64,000 nt of DNA from Bacteroidales bacterium (GTDB taxonomy: Bacteria > Bacteroidota > Bacteroidia > Bacteroidales > UBA932). Position numbers and translations under genes: made by a program. The DNA lies in assembly GCA_017647795.1 (NCBI GenBank), contig JAGCJX010000029.1, forward strand, positions 62,001 to 126,000, given 5' to 3'. Shown here in pieces: positions 33,898 to 42,810 of this stretch (its first letter is position 1; every line of letters starts with the position of its first letter). The notes beneath the pieces were generated by a model. It was not told the DNA's origin and ran no database searches. It was given only the letters and a program-made list of their open reading frames with translations.

Positions 33898-33957
33898 AAG
33901 GTTTTTGATTAAAGTTTTTAATTAGTTGTTAGTTATTGTTTTATCTGTTTTTTATTT

Positions 33958-34986
33958 CTATAAGTCTACATTGTGTTCTATTTCATCTCCCCAATCGTCG
34001 ACCGTAGCATCGAAGCCACCGCCGCCCCCTTCAACGGGCTCTACATCCGGTAGGGTGATGTTGAGGTCTAGTTTGAGGTGGAGGCTCATCGAAAGTGTAT
34101 GTTCGTCTTGATGGACCTCAAATTGGTCTCCGATATGAACACGGTGTTCCACGACGGTCTCGTTGTCCACCAACAGCAGGTGCAGGCAGAGTTCGTTTTC
34201 TTCCGCAGTACCTTGGTGGTTACCGGGCAGACCAAAGCAGGTAAAAGTGGTGGTGAGATAACCTTTGGAAGCATCCTCTTCGTATGTGTAGGATTGCCAG
34301 TTCTCCATTAGGTGGGTGACGTGATTGTCGTTGGCATGGCCCAACCCCAACAGGTAACCTTCAGCCATCTGGTCAATAGAGGCCCGTGCTGCCCGCAGGT
34401 TGTAAATGTTGTTGATGTTGTATACTTCAACATAGATGGTGTACACGACATTGTGGGGCATCAAGGTCGTAATGGCCCCAGCGAGCTCAGGCCCACGAAC
34501 GTTGAGCTGCATCGCCTTGGCATGGAGTTCGATCATCTCGTCCGTCACCACAAAGGGGCCTGAACGATCCACACCCAACCATTCGGGTTCGACGGCGACC
34601 AATTCTTCCTCGGATTTGGTCTTGTACCAAGGAGATTTGTACGTAGCAGTCACAACCTCAGCAGTTTCGAAACAGTCCATATTTCTGAACGAGAACGAAC
34701 CAAATTCAGATTCACTTTGGTTGAAGGCAAGAAAGAAGTATTCGCCACGCGGCAAGTCAAAGGTCACTTGATTTAAGTCGTGGGTGGTTTTCCGGTAAGG
34801 GGGCGGCCATTGGGTGTTGAAGGCCATGACCGTCATCCCGGTCGGTTGTTCAACGACGAACTCACTCCAATCCACATCCACTTGCACCGGCAACGTATGG
34901 GGATGCAAATAACACAAGTCTTTGTGCTGGCAAGAAGCGACAAAGACCACCATCATCCCAATCAACCACGGACGGAGGGTTCTCAT
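33958..34986 (-). CDS. DUF5119 lipoprotein of fimbrial operon
   Basis: 342-aa lipoprotein (MRTLRPWLIGMMVVFVASC) continuing QHKDLCYLHPH, the typical start of DUF5119 proteins, which are found with fimbrillin genes in Bacteroidales. The C-terminus has a five-glycine linker followed by FDATVDDWGDE, nearly the same as the C-terminal strand of the major pilin. It overlaps the DUF3575 gene by 4 nt. A pilus anchor or accessory subunit is inferred. Confidence 0.78.
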   Translation of the reverse strand: MRTLRPWLIGMMVVFVASCQHKDLCYLHPHTLPVQVDVDWSEFVVEQPTGMTVMAFNTQWPPPYRKTTHDLNQVTFDLPRGEYFFLAFNQSESEFGSFSFRNMDCFETAEVVTATYKSPWYKTKSEEELVAVEPEWLGVDRSGPFVVTDEMIELHAKAMQLNVRGPELAGAITTLMPHNVVYTIYVEVYNINNIYNLRAARASIDQMAEGYLLGLGHANDNHVTHLMENWQSYTYEEDASKGYLTTTFTCFGLPGNHQGTAEENELCLHLLLVDNETVVEHRVHIGDQFEVHQDEHTLSMSLHLKLDLNITLPDVEPVEGGGGGFDATVDDWGDEIEHNVDL

Positions 34987-36248
34987 CGTCTACCTCCTTT
35001 CCGGTAAGCTTGTTTACCGATGACCCAGGTCAACGACACCTCTGCCTTCGTCGGCCCGATGTAGCGACGGTTGAGGGTTGCCTGCCAAACATAACAGTCG
35101 TCGATGGGAAGGTATTCGTAAAATTCCCCGGTCATGTAGCCGAAACCGATGACAAAGTCGAGGTTCAAACAGTCAGACAGCGGAATCGCATAACCATATT
35201 CCAAACCACCGGCCCAGGTCCAGCGATCGCCAAGATAGCCTCGACCACCCAGTTCAAAGTCATAGGTCAGCATCTGGCCATACAGGCCGACGTGGTGACC
35301 GGTCAACGGACGCAGCTTGCTGTTTTCACCGAACCACTTCCGAACGCCCACCTCTCCTCCGTAGGTCCGCCAATACCAGTTCAACGGATCCGACTTCCAC
35401 CAAGCATACATCCAATTCGCAGAAACAGACCAGTTCTGACCCAAATACACCTCTGCTCCCACGTTCGGAATGAGGGCTACATCACACAACAAGTTCGTCT
35501 TCAATGCAACAAATGGCTCGGCAGAGGCCTGCAACTTCGGTGCTTCCACCACCTCCGGACCTTGCGGCAGGTAGACTACCAACTCCTCAACCTGCGAGGC
35601 TACAGCCTTGTCTGAAGTCAGAACGGAGCCCTCCAACGTCGCCAGTACCGGTTGCTTTCGGACAATTACCATGGAGGAGACACGGAGCTTCGGAAAAAAG
35701 TGTTTATACATCCACCGATAAGGCAGACCTCCGTGCAAATGTTCCATCGCAAGTTTTCGTGCATAGACATTTTTGCCGGAATGAACTTGGATTTCGGGCG
35801 TATACCTCAAGATGTCCAACATCTCTTCGCGGTGGGGCATGATTTCCGAGGCGGCAACCAACTCGATCAAACCCTCCCAGTTGATACCACGGGATTCCAC
35901 CACAAACGAATCATCAGGCAGTTCCAGACCATAGCGCAAGAAGAACCCCTGAATTTGCTTCCGCATCGTTGCGGCACGACGTTCTGACAAGCGTTGGTTG
36001 GTATGATATTTGCCCTCCGGAGAGGCATAAGAAATGATTCGAATGGAACGGATGGCATAAGTAGAATCCTGATGGACGGACTTCATCAACGAGTCCAGAC
36101 CCGCCAACTCCGCGTCGTTGTTACGAAATGCCGGATCTACCGTTGCGAGTCCCTGACGGAAATACACACGCACTGTGTCACATCTGTCTTGAGCATCGAT
36201 GAACACAGCGCAAAAAAGGAAGAATATAACCAAGAGACTTCGCTTCAT
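34983..36248 (-). CDS. DUF3575 protein with OmpA-like N-terminal domain
   Basis: 421-aa outer-membrane protein. Signal peptide 1-19 (MKRSLLVIFFLFCAVFIDAQ). Residues ~25-120 resemble an OmpA/peptidoglycan-binding domain (SYASPEG, then NQRLSERRAATMRKQI). Residues ~250-421 form the DUF3575 barrel (FVALKTNLLCDVALIPNVGAE, WMYAWWKSDPLNWYWRTYGGE). DUF3575 genes commonly lead fimbrillin operons. First gene of the operon, with a -7 box 20 nt upstream. Confidence 0.82.
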   Translation of the reverse strand: MKRSLLVIFFLFCAVFIDAQDRCDTVRVYFRQGLATVDPAFRNNDAELAGLDSLMKSVHQDSTYAIRSIRIISYASPEGKYHTNQRLSERRAATMRKQIQGFFLRYGLELPDDSFVVESRGINWEGLIELVAASEIMPHREEMLDILRYTPEIQVHSGKNVYARKLAMEHLHGGLPYRWMYKHFFPKLRVSSMVIVRKQPVLATLEGSVLTSDKAVASQVEELVVYLPQGPEVVEAPKLQASAEPFVALKTNLLCDVALIPNVGAEVYLGQNWSVSANWMYAWWKSDPLNWYWRTYGGEVGVRKWFGENSKLRPLTGHHVGLYGQMLTYDFELGGRGYLGDRWTWAGGLEYGYAIPLSDCLNLDFVIGFGYMTGEFYEYLPIDDCYVWQATLNRRYIGPTKAEVSLTWVIGKQAYRKGGRR

Positions 36249-36268
36249 TGTTCCGTAGCATTACAGGG

Positions 36269-36276
36269 CAAATTTA
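36269..36276 (-). promoter_or_regulatory. -7 promoter box of the fimbrial operon
   Basis: Minus-strand TAAATTTG, matching TANNTTTG, 20 nt before the first ATG. The -33 position has no TTG, as expected for an activator-dependent promoter. Confidence 0.5.
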
Positions 36277-36333
36277 CCGGCAAAAAGAAGCGTAGAGAAA
36301 TTATCAGCGAAGCATTGTTACAACACGATTGAT

Positions 36334-36398
36334 GCAATTCTACAATCCAATCTACAATCCAATGTGCAATTCTACAAAACGGGTGTGCAAATCAACAA
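36334..36398. promoter_or_regulatory. phased direct repeats, candidate regulator sites
   Basis: GCAATTCTACAA at 36334-36345 and again at 36366-36377 (32 bp apart), a degenerate GCAAATCAACAA at 36387-36398 (21 bp further), and a CCAATCTACAA in between. The spacings are about three and two helical turns. They lie 60-130 bp upstream of the fimbrial -7 box and just after the AraC-type gene: a likely binding region for that or a similar regulator. Confidence 0.5.
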
Positions 36399-36428
36399 AT
36401 ACCCGTTCCAAGGGGTTCTGAAGGGGGG

Positions 36429-37475
36429 CTAGTGCTTGATCCGATCAAGAAATTCAGCAGGGGTTGTTCCGGTCACTTTCTGGAAATTCCGAACTGCGGT
36501 GGAACGTTGGGTGTATCCCACAAAGTGGAATAACTGGGAAATATTTTCCTTTGGATGCTGTTTCAAATGCTCCACAACATAGTTTATCCGGCGACGGTTG
36601 ATGTATTCATTGAACGTCATACCCGTATTTGATTTTACGGCATCTCCCACATAGGTTCGATTGGAGTGCAAGTAATATGACAGGGTGTTCAGGTCCAATT
36701 CGGGATCCCGCCATTTTTCTTCCTCATCCAAGGCTGTGATGATCCGATTCCAGAGTCCTTTCTCTTTCGTTTCCGGCTTTACTTTGACATCTCCCACGGT
36801 CAATGAATTCGAAGGGAGCAGGCGTTCCTTCAATTCAAAGTAAGTGATGAGGACGAAGAAAAACAGCCACACCACTTGATGCACGAGAGTAATCCAATAG
36901 ATATGGGTTATCTGTTCTGCAAAATGCAAGAAACCCATCAAACAAAACATCGATGCATAAATTAAGATGTGTTTCTTGCTCGCACTGCTCTTGCGCCAGT
37001 CATAAGGCAGCAGAAGAAGAGCATAACAGTAGAACAACATCAACGTGAGAGCGAACAAGCGGAACCACACATTGAACTCCCCTAGATGGATCCAAAGATC
37101 GGAATAAGTGTGTATCACCGTGTACTCAATCCCACCACACACTCCGATGAATAACAACAAAAACAAGATCGCATGCACCTTAGCACGACTGATGCGGAAT
37201 TGTACCACTTCCAGGGGATAGAAGAAATAGCACATCTGAATAAAAATAGGAACAAATGTATGCTCCGGCTCAAGAAAAGCTCCATCAGCCGTCATAGTCC
37301 CGGCCCAAGTACGGAAACTGAACATCAGAGTGAAGAATGCCGAGAACCAACTGAACAACGCCTGAAAGGTGCGGGAATTGTCTTCCGGTTCTTTGCGACG
37401 CTTCCACAAAAGAGTGCCACAAATGAAAAAAGTCACCGTCATCAAGATATGTAGAACAATGGCTAAGTATCGCAT
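36429..37475 (-). CDS. membrane-bound AraC-family regulator
   Basis: 348 aa from the ATG at 37475 (MRYLAIVLHI); the reading frame further upstream begins with TTG and lacks support. Residues 1-225 contain about six or seven transmembrane helices; residues ~245-348 form an AraC-type double helix-turn-helix (LDLNTLSYYLHSNRTYVGDAV, FHFVGYTQRSTAVRNFQKVTG). Such membrane AraC proteins resemble regulators found with fimbrial genes in Bacteroidales. It lies upstream of, and in the same direction as, the fimbrial operon and probably controls it (inference). Confidence 0.8.
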   Translation of the reverse strand: MRYLAIVLHILMTVTFFICGTLLWKRRKEPEDNSRTFQALFSWFSAFFTLMFSFRTWAGTMTADGAFLEPEHTFVPIFIQMCYFFYPLEVVQFRISRAKVHAILFLLLFIGVCGGIEYTVIHTYSDLWIHLGEFNVWFRLFALTLMLFYCYALLLLPYDWRKSSASKKHILIYASMFCLMGFLHFAEQITHIYWITLVHQVVWLFFFVLITYFELKERLLPSNSLTVGDVKVKPETKEKGLWNRIITALDEEEKWRDPELDLNTLSYYLHSNRTYVGDAVKSNTGMTFNEYINRRRINYVVEHLKQHPKENISQLFHFVGYTQRSTAVRNFQKVTGTTPAEFLDRIKH

Positions 37476-37665
37476 AGTTTGTATTGAAGATTTGGGAATA
37501 CAATCGCACAGCAAAAGATGCAATCCGGTGCATCCAGTTGCTCACGAAACAATTCCTAAATTATTATTAAAAGCCCACAAATAATTCCGAAACCTCTTGG
37601 ACAAGAGATTTGGGGAGGCAAAGATAAAAAGAATCCCATTGGCAGCAAAGGCCACGCATAGAAAA

Positions 37666-37694
37666 CCCCCAAACCTATCGGCTTGGGGGCTTCT
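37666..37694. terminator. terminator of galM
   Basis: Stem CCCCCAAACC / GGCTTGGGGG (one mismatch), loop TATC. On the minus strand it is followed by TTTTCT, suiting galM; on the plus strand by TTCTTT. The remaining sequence 37476-37665 shows nothing recognisable. Confidence 0.75.
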
Positions 37695-37709
37695 TTATAA
37701 TCTACTTCC

Positions 37710-38792
37710 TTACTTGGTAAAGCGGAAAATGGTAAGACTGCGGTACGGACGCTCGGGAGAGAGTTCAGCACTCGGCCATTCGGGATGGTTGGGCGTGTCC
37801 GGGTATTTTTGGGTTTCCAGGCAGATGGCCGTGTTGGGGCCGTAGGAGATGCCGTTTTTGCCCACGGCAGAGTGATCCAGGAAATTGCCGGTATAGATTT
37901 GCACACCCGGCTCGGTGGTCAGAATTTCCAGGCCAATGCCGGTCGCCGGACATACCACACAGGCAGCAACTCGGGTCGCATCGCCAGCGGTGTTGAGGCA
38001 CCAGTTGTGGTCAAAGCCATTGCCATTCTTAATTTGCTGTTCTTCGAAGTTCTTCAAATCCTTTCCAACCTCCTTCGGTTGACGGAAGTCCATCGGCGTG
38101 CCTTCGACCGGGTGGATTTCTCCAATCGGCAGGAAGGTGGTTCCGGTGGGCGTGTAACGGTCGGCATCGATGCGGAGCACATGGTCCGCAATCGTGCGGG
38201 TCGGATCACCCGAAAGGTTGAAGTAGGAATGGTTGGTGAGGTTGATGACGGTTTTTGCGTCACTCTCAGCCGCATAATGAATTTCCAGGGCGTTGTCTTC
38301 TGTCAGGTGGTAAGTGACTTGGACGTTGACTTTGCCCGGGAAATTGGCGTCGCCATCCGGTGATTCCAGGGTCAGAATCAAATGCTGGCTGTCGGGCTGC
38401 TGGGCTTTGAAAACGCGGTAGTGCCAGCCGTCCGGGCCACCGTGCAAACAGTGGGTAAAGTTGTTTTGCGGAAGCTGGTAGGTCTTGCCGTCAATTTGCA
38501 AATGTCCATCACCAATCCGGTTGGCATAACGGCCAATCACAGCACCAAAGTCCGAGGCATGGTGTTCCTTGTCGGAGAAAGTGTCAATGTTGTCATAGGC
38601 CAGAACCACATCGCGAAACTTTCCGTCACGGTCAGGCACCCAAATGGACACAATGCGTGCGCCATAGTTGGTGATGCACACCTCCATGCCTTGTTGGTTT
38701 TGAAGGACGTACAATGCTGTTTCTTCTCCTTGGAGTTGTTTGCAGAAGCGATGGGGATCCAAGCCCGAACGAGTGATTGCCGTAGTTGCCAT
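37710..38792 (-). CDS. galM: aldose 1-epimerase (mutarotase)
   Basis: 360 aa from the ATG at 38792 (MATTAITRSG). It interconverts alpha- and beta-anomers of aldoses. Signatures: YGARIVSIWVPDRDG, GRYANRIGDG, NFTHCLHGGPDGWHYRVF (His), NLTNHSYFNLSG (catalytic His), VYTGNFLD as VQIYTGNFL, and the late acid region CLETQKYPDTPNHPEWP with the catalytic Glu. No signal peptide, hence cytoplasmic. It would serve galactose use from host glycans. Confidence 0.9.
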   Translation of the reverse strand: MATTAITRSGLDPHRFCKQLQGEETALYVLQNQQGMEVCITNYGARIVSIWVPDRDGKFRDVVLAYDNIDTFSDKEHHASDFGAVIGRYANRIGDGHLQIDGKTYQLPQNNFTHCLHGGPDGWHYRVFKAQQPDSQHLILTLESPDGDANFPGKVNVQVTYHLTEDNALEIHYAAESDAKTVINLTNHSYFNLSGDPTRTIADHVLRIDADRYTPTGTTFLPIGEIHPVEGTPMDFRQPKEVGKDLKNFEEQQIKNGNGFDHNWCLNTAGDATRVAACVVCPATGIGLEILTTEPGVQIYTGNFLDHSAVGKNGISYGPNTAICLETQKYPDTPNHPEWPSAELSPERPYRSLTIFRFTK

Positions 38793-38814
38793 AGTCGAAT
38801 TGTTTATATTGAGC

Positions 38815-38822
38815 AAATGTAA
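38815..38822 (-). promoter_or_regulatory. -7 promoter box of galM
   Basis: Minus-strand TACATTTG, 22 nt before the galM ATG. No clear -33 element. Confidence 0.45.
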
Positions 38823-38867
38823 GCATTTTCTTTGGAATGCCGCCAGGAGGACTGGCGGCATCACATG

Positions 38868-39479
38868 CTAAAAAGCGACACCCAGCTTGAATCCCCAGTT
38901 ATTCAGCCCATGGGGATGAAAATCTGCGTCCGTATTGGTTGAATAGCTGTAATACACGGCCAGGTGCAGACCTGCATCGGAATCCGGATCAGGATAGTAC
39001 GTCACACCTATCTCCGGTGAGACATAGAATCCCCAACTGGTAGCCCGAAGCACATAACTAGAGAAATAGGTGCTTGCAACCGCATATTCTGCACCCATTT
39101 TTACCTCGATGTACGGCTGTACCTCCAGGGGCCACAGTCGCAAACGCAAAGAGGGACCGAAGGCATTCTGGTATAGGTTCCGCTGCGTATCGGTGGTCAG
39201 GGCTGCACTGTTTTCCAAAGGATAGGTTTGTTTCTCAAGGTATTGTTCGTTGTTGCTGAAGTGGCTGAACGAACCGATGGCCAACAAAGGTGTCAGGTAA
39301 TAGCCATTCTGTAGATATGCACCGTAGCCTTGTACATTTTGCACAAAGTCGTTGTGGAAGGCTCCGTTGAATTGCCAGCCTATGTTCATGTAGGCTCGCT
39401 TGCCTACTTGGGCATGGGTTTCCCCGGCTGCGAACAGAAGAAGCATCGCAACCACGAGGAGGTATGTATATTTTTTCAT
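38868..39479 (-). CDS. outer membrane beta-barrel protein, unknown function
   Basis: 203 aa. Signal peptide ending THAQ (residues 1-24). The rest alternates aromatic and polar residues in amphipathic strands (AYMNIGWQFNGAF, PYIEVKMGAEYAVAS, WGFYVSPEIGVTYYP) and ends in NNWGFKLGVAF, a terminal-Phe barrel signature. Predicted 8-stranded barrel. It follows the DUF4136 lipoprotein gene by 19 nt and is probably cotranscribed with it. Confidence 0.75.
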   Translation of the reverse strand: MKKYTYLLVVAMLLLFAAGETHAQVGKRAYMNIGWQFNGAFHNDFVQNVQGYGAYLQNGYYLTPLLAIGSFSHFSNNEQYLEKQTYPLENSAALTTDTQRNLYQNAFGPSLRLRLWPLEVQPYIEVKMGAEYAVASTYFSSYVLRATSWGFYVSPEIGVTYYPDPDSDAGLHLAVYYSYSTNTDADFHPHGLNNWGFKLGVAF

Positions 39480-39498
39480 GACAGTCGTTTTTAAACGT

Positions 39499-40119
39499 TT
39501 ATTTTTTCAGATACGGGGATTGGACAAAGGCCTGATCGATGGCATCCTGCATCCGGAGCACATCGTAATAAAGGCTTGTGCTGGCAGGTCCTCCTAGGTA
39601 GGCCATCCAGACAACCGAGTACAAGGACTGGCTGAACGGAACCGGTTGGCTGGGTTCTCCAACCATATCCAGCAGTTCCACTACCAGGGCACTGCCAGTC
39701 CGCAGGTAATCCGGGGACCAGTCTGCAGGATAGCCCGGACAACCCCACCACCAAAAGGGGTTGACGTAATAATGGTAGTAGCGATCCAACCGCTCAAGGT
39801 AGATCAAACGAGCCCCCAGGTCGGCATCAGCAGGGTCCGTCACTTGGGTGTAACCAAAGCCTTTCAGGTTGTCACGAACCTGGCCCAGCAACGCGGTCGC
39901 ATAATAAGAAGTGGAATAATAGGGTTCCCGGGCATTGCTCATCACCAGGATGCTGTCCGGCAAGTAAAAGGATGTATAGGCTGTGCTATCAAAATTGGGA
40001 GACGGCTCCGTGTAAACCAGGAACTCACGATCCGGATCCATTATGGCGGGCTCTTTCTCGCAGGCCACTGCCAGCACCAGCCCCAATGTGAAATAAAATA
40101 TCTTCTTCATCGTTTTCAT
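39499..40119 (-). CDS. DUF4136 lipoprotein
   Basis: 206-aa lipoprotein; MKKIFYFTLGLVLAVAC carries the lipid Cys. An alternative ATG 9 nt further in (40110) begins exactly there. The body (FDSTAYTSFYLPD, DNLKGFGYTQVTDPADADLGARLIY) matches the DUF4136 family. Function unknown; it pairs with the barrel protein downstream. The 247 nt between it and fucI contain no clear consensus promoter or operator. Confidence 0.75.
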   Translation of the reverse strand: MKTMKKIFYFTLGLVLAVACEKEPAIMDPDREFLVYTEPSPNFDSTAYTSFYLPDSILVMSNAREPYYSTSYYATALLGQVRDNLKGFGYTQVTDPADADLGARLIYLERLDRYYHYYVNPFWWWGCPGYPADWSPDYLRTGSALVVELLDMVGEPSQPVPFSQSLYSVVWMAYLGGPASTSLYYDVLRMQDAIDQAFVQSPYLKK

Positions 40120-40366
40120 TTTAAAGAGGTTTTATAAATTACCACCCACCGTGATCTTGACAAAGTTTGTACCAAGACCCGTGCGCTTCCCATGGTTTTT
40201 CCGATTGGGGCAAAGGTTCCATGAAATTAAAAAGAATGGAGAACGAGATTCGGAAAGCGGCGAATGTGGCATAATTTCAACCCGTTTTTTAGGGCTGTTT
40301 TCCAAAATATATTAACTTGCGATGTTTTACCAAACCGATATTGTATTACTATAAATAACATTCATC

Positions 40367-42142
40367 ATGAGCAAATATCCCAAAATTGGTATCCGTCCTA
40401 CCATTGACGGCCGTCAAGGTGGTGTGCGTGAAAGCCTTGAAGAAAAGACCATGAATCTGGCAAAAGCTGTTGCCGAATTGATTTCAACCCACGTCAAACA
40501 TGCCGACGGAACACCGGTCGAATGTGTCATCGCCGACAGCACCATCGGACGGGTAGCAGAAACCGCTGCATGTCAAGCCAAATTTGAACGGGAAGGCGTA
40601 GGTGCTACCATTTCGGTCACCTCCTGCTGGTGCTATGGTTCTGAAACCATGGACATGCACCCGCACTGGCCCAAAGCCGTATGGGGATTCAATGGAACCG
40701 AACGTCCCGGAGCCGTGTACTTGGCGGCTGTTCTGGCGGGCCATGCTCAAAAGGGTCTTCCTGCCTTTGGCATCTACGGTCACGATGTTCAGGATCTGAC
40801 CGACAACAGCATTCCCGAAGATGTTGCAGAAAAAATCCTCCGCTGGGCCAGAGCTGCTTTGGCCGTAGCCACCATGCGGGGCGAAAGCTATCTGTCCATC
40901 GGTAGCCAATGCATGGGAATCGCAGGCAGTATCGTTGATCAGGACTTCTTCCAGGAATACCTCGGCATGCGCAACGAAAGCGTCGATGAAACCGAAATCC
41001 TCCGCCGGATGGACGAAGGCATCTACGATCACGAAGAATACGAAAAAGCCATGGCCTGGACCGAAACCTACTGCAAAGTCAACGAAGGTTGGGACAAGAA
41101 CCGTCCTGAAAAACAAAAGGACCGCAAAGGCAAAGATGCCGATTGGGAATTTGTTGTAAAAATGACCCTGATTGTACGCGATCTGATGACCGGTAACCCG
41201 CGCCTGCGCGAAATGGGATTCAAAGAAGAAGCCATTGGCCACAACGCCATTGCTGCCGGATTCCAAGGACAACGCCAATGGACCGACTGGAAACCGAACG
41301 GAGACTTTACCGAAGCCTTGTTGTGCAGCACCTTTGACTGGAACGGTATCCGGGAAGCGTATGTATTGGCTACTGAAAACGATGCCTGCAACGGTGTCGC
41401 CATGCTTTTCGGAAAACTGCTCACCGGTTGCGGACAGATGTTCTCGGATGTACGCACCTATTGGAGCCCCGAAGCGGTAAAACGGGTAACCGGCAAAGAA
41501 CTCAGCGGCCTGGCTGCTGGCGGAATGATTCACTTGATCAATTCAGGAGCCACAACCCTGGATGCAACTGGAGCCAGCACCAATGCAGCCGGCGAACCTT
41601 GCATGAAACCGGCATGGGAGATGACCCCCGCCGATGTGGAAGGATGTTTGAAAAACACAAACTGGATGCCGGCAGACCGCGACTACTTCCGCGGCGGCGG
41701 GTTCTCCAGCAACTTCCTCTCCAAAGGAGGCATGCCCGTGACCATGAGCCGGTTGAATCTGATCAAAGGACTGGGACCGGTGCTGCAGATTGCCGAAGGT
41801 TGGACTGCAGACATTGATCCGGAAATCCACCAGGTTCTCAACATGCGTACCGACCCTACCTGGCCGACGACTTGGTTTGTACCCCGTCTTGATGCGACCA
41901 AAGCACCCTTCAAAGACGTGTATTCAGTCATGAACAACTGGGGTGCCAACCACGGTGCCATCAGTTACGGCCACATCGGAGCCGACCTGATTACCCTGGC
42001 CTCCATGCTCCGTATCCCGGTTTGCATGCACAACGTTCCGGAAGAAAAGATCTTCCGTCCGGCAGCATGGAATGCATTCGGTATGGACAAAGAAGGTGCC
42101 GACTTCCGTGCCTGCCAAAATTATGGACCCATCTACAAATAG
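40367..42142 (+). CDS. fucI: L-fucose isomerase
   Basis: 591-aa Mn-dependent cytosolic isomerase turning L-fucose into L-fuculose. It opens [26 protein letters not shown], diagnostic for FucI, and has [14 protein letters not shown] with metal-ligand Glu, and the late [11 protein letters not shown] block. Full length matches E. coli FucI. First gene of a four-gene fucose operon; no FucR-type regulator is seen nearby. Confidence 0.95.
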   Translation: MSKYPKIGIRPTIDGRQGGVRESLEEKTMNLAKAVAELISTHVKHADGTPVECVIADSTIGRVAETAACQAKFEREGVGATISVTSCWCYGSETMDMHPHWPKAVWGFNGTERPGAVYLAAVLAGHAQKGLPAFGIYGHDVQDLTDNSIPEDVAEKILRWARAALAVATMRGESYLSIGSQCMGIAGSIVDQDFFQEYLGMRNESVDETEILRRMDEGIYDHEEYEKAMAWTETYCKVNEGWDKNRPEKQKDRKGKDADWEFVVKMTLIVRDLMTGNPRLREMGFKEEAIGHNAIAAGFQGQRQWTDWKPNGDFTEALLCSTFDWNGIREAYVLATENDACNGVAMLFGKLLTGCGQMFSDVRTYWSPEAVKRVTGKELSGLAAGGMIHLINSGATTLDATGASTNAAGEPCMKPAWEMTPADVEGCLKNTNWMPADRDYFRGGGFSSNFLSKGGMPVTMSRLNLIKGLGPVLQIAEGWTADIDPEIHQVLNMRTDPTWPTTWFVPRLDATKAPFKDVYSVMNNWGANHGAISYGHIGADLITLASMLRIPVCMHNVPEEKIFRPAAWNAFGMDKEGADFRACQNYGPIYK

Positions 42143-42148
42143 CACCCT

Positions 42149-42793
42149 ATGATCACCCATCTGCATTTTGAAGAATTCATCCGCCAGGCACACCGTGTCG
42201 GGGATGCCGGATTGACCGTCTGCAGCAGTGGCAATCTGTCATGGCGAATCGGAGAGGAGGCGCTGATTTCCGGTACCGGTTCGTGGGTTCCGACCATCCA
42301 AAAAGAGAAGATCTCCCGTTGCCTTGTCGCTACGGGAGAAGTCCTCAACGGGGTAAAGCCCTCTATGGAAAGTGGTTTTCACCTGGGCGTGCTGCGCAAC
42401 CGTCCCGATGTAAACGTTGTACTTCATTTCCAATCTCCCTATGCCACAGCGGTTTCCTGCATGAAAGAGAAGCCTGGGAACTTCAATGTAACGGCAGAGG
42501 TTCCTTGTCATGTAGGACGCGAAATTCCGGTGATTCCCTACCTCCGTCCGGGATCTGCGGAATTGGCTTCCGCCGTCGTCGAAGCCATGCAGGAACACAA
42601 CTCGATTCTGCTGACCAACCACGGCCAGGTAGTCTGCGGAAAAGATTTTGACCAGGCCTTTGAACGGGCCATGTTCTTTGAGATGGCTTGCAGAATCATC
42701 ATCCAAAGCGGTGGAAATTATACCGTCCTCACCCCAAAAGAGATTGAAGAGTTGGACATCTACGTCCTTGGCAAGAAAACACCCCTCAAGTAA
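42149..42793 (+). CDS. fucA: L-fuculose-1-phosphate aldolase
   Basis: 214-aa class II aldolase splitting fuculose-1-phosphate into lactaldehyde and DHAP. N-terminal SSGNLSWRIGE matches the phosphate-binding loop, Glu74 (PSMESGFH) the catalytic acid, His93 and His158 (LLTNHGQVV) zinc ligands. The second His of the E. coli HxH pair is Gln95 here (VLHFQSPYAT), a variation in zinc coordination. Six nt after fucI. Confidence 0.88.
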   Translation: MITHLHFEEFIRQAHRVGDAGLTVCSSGNLSWRIGEEALISGTGSWVPTIQKEKISRCLVATGEVLNGVKPSMESGFHLGVLRNRPDVNVVLHFQSPYATAVSCMKEKPGNFNVTAEVPCHVGREIPVIPYLRPGSAELASAVVEAMQEHNSILLTNHGQVVCGKDFDQAFERAMFFEMACRIIIQSGGNYTVLTPKEIEELDIYVLGKKTPLK

Positions 42794-42810
42794 ATTGATC
42801 AAGAAGCCCT

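Noticed and set aside
40120-40366. Operator or consensus promoter for the fucose operon
   Set aside because: I looked for TANNTTTG with TTG at 17-21 nt and for GntR-type palindromes and found only weak matches.
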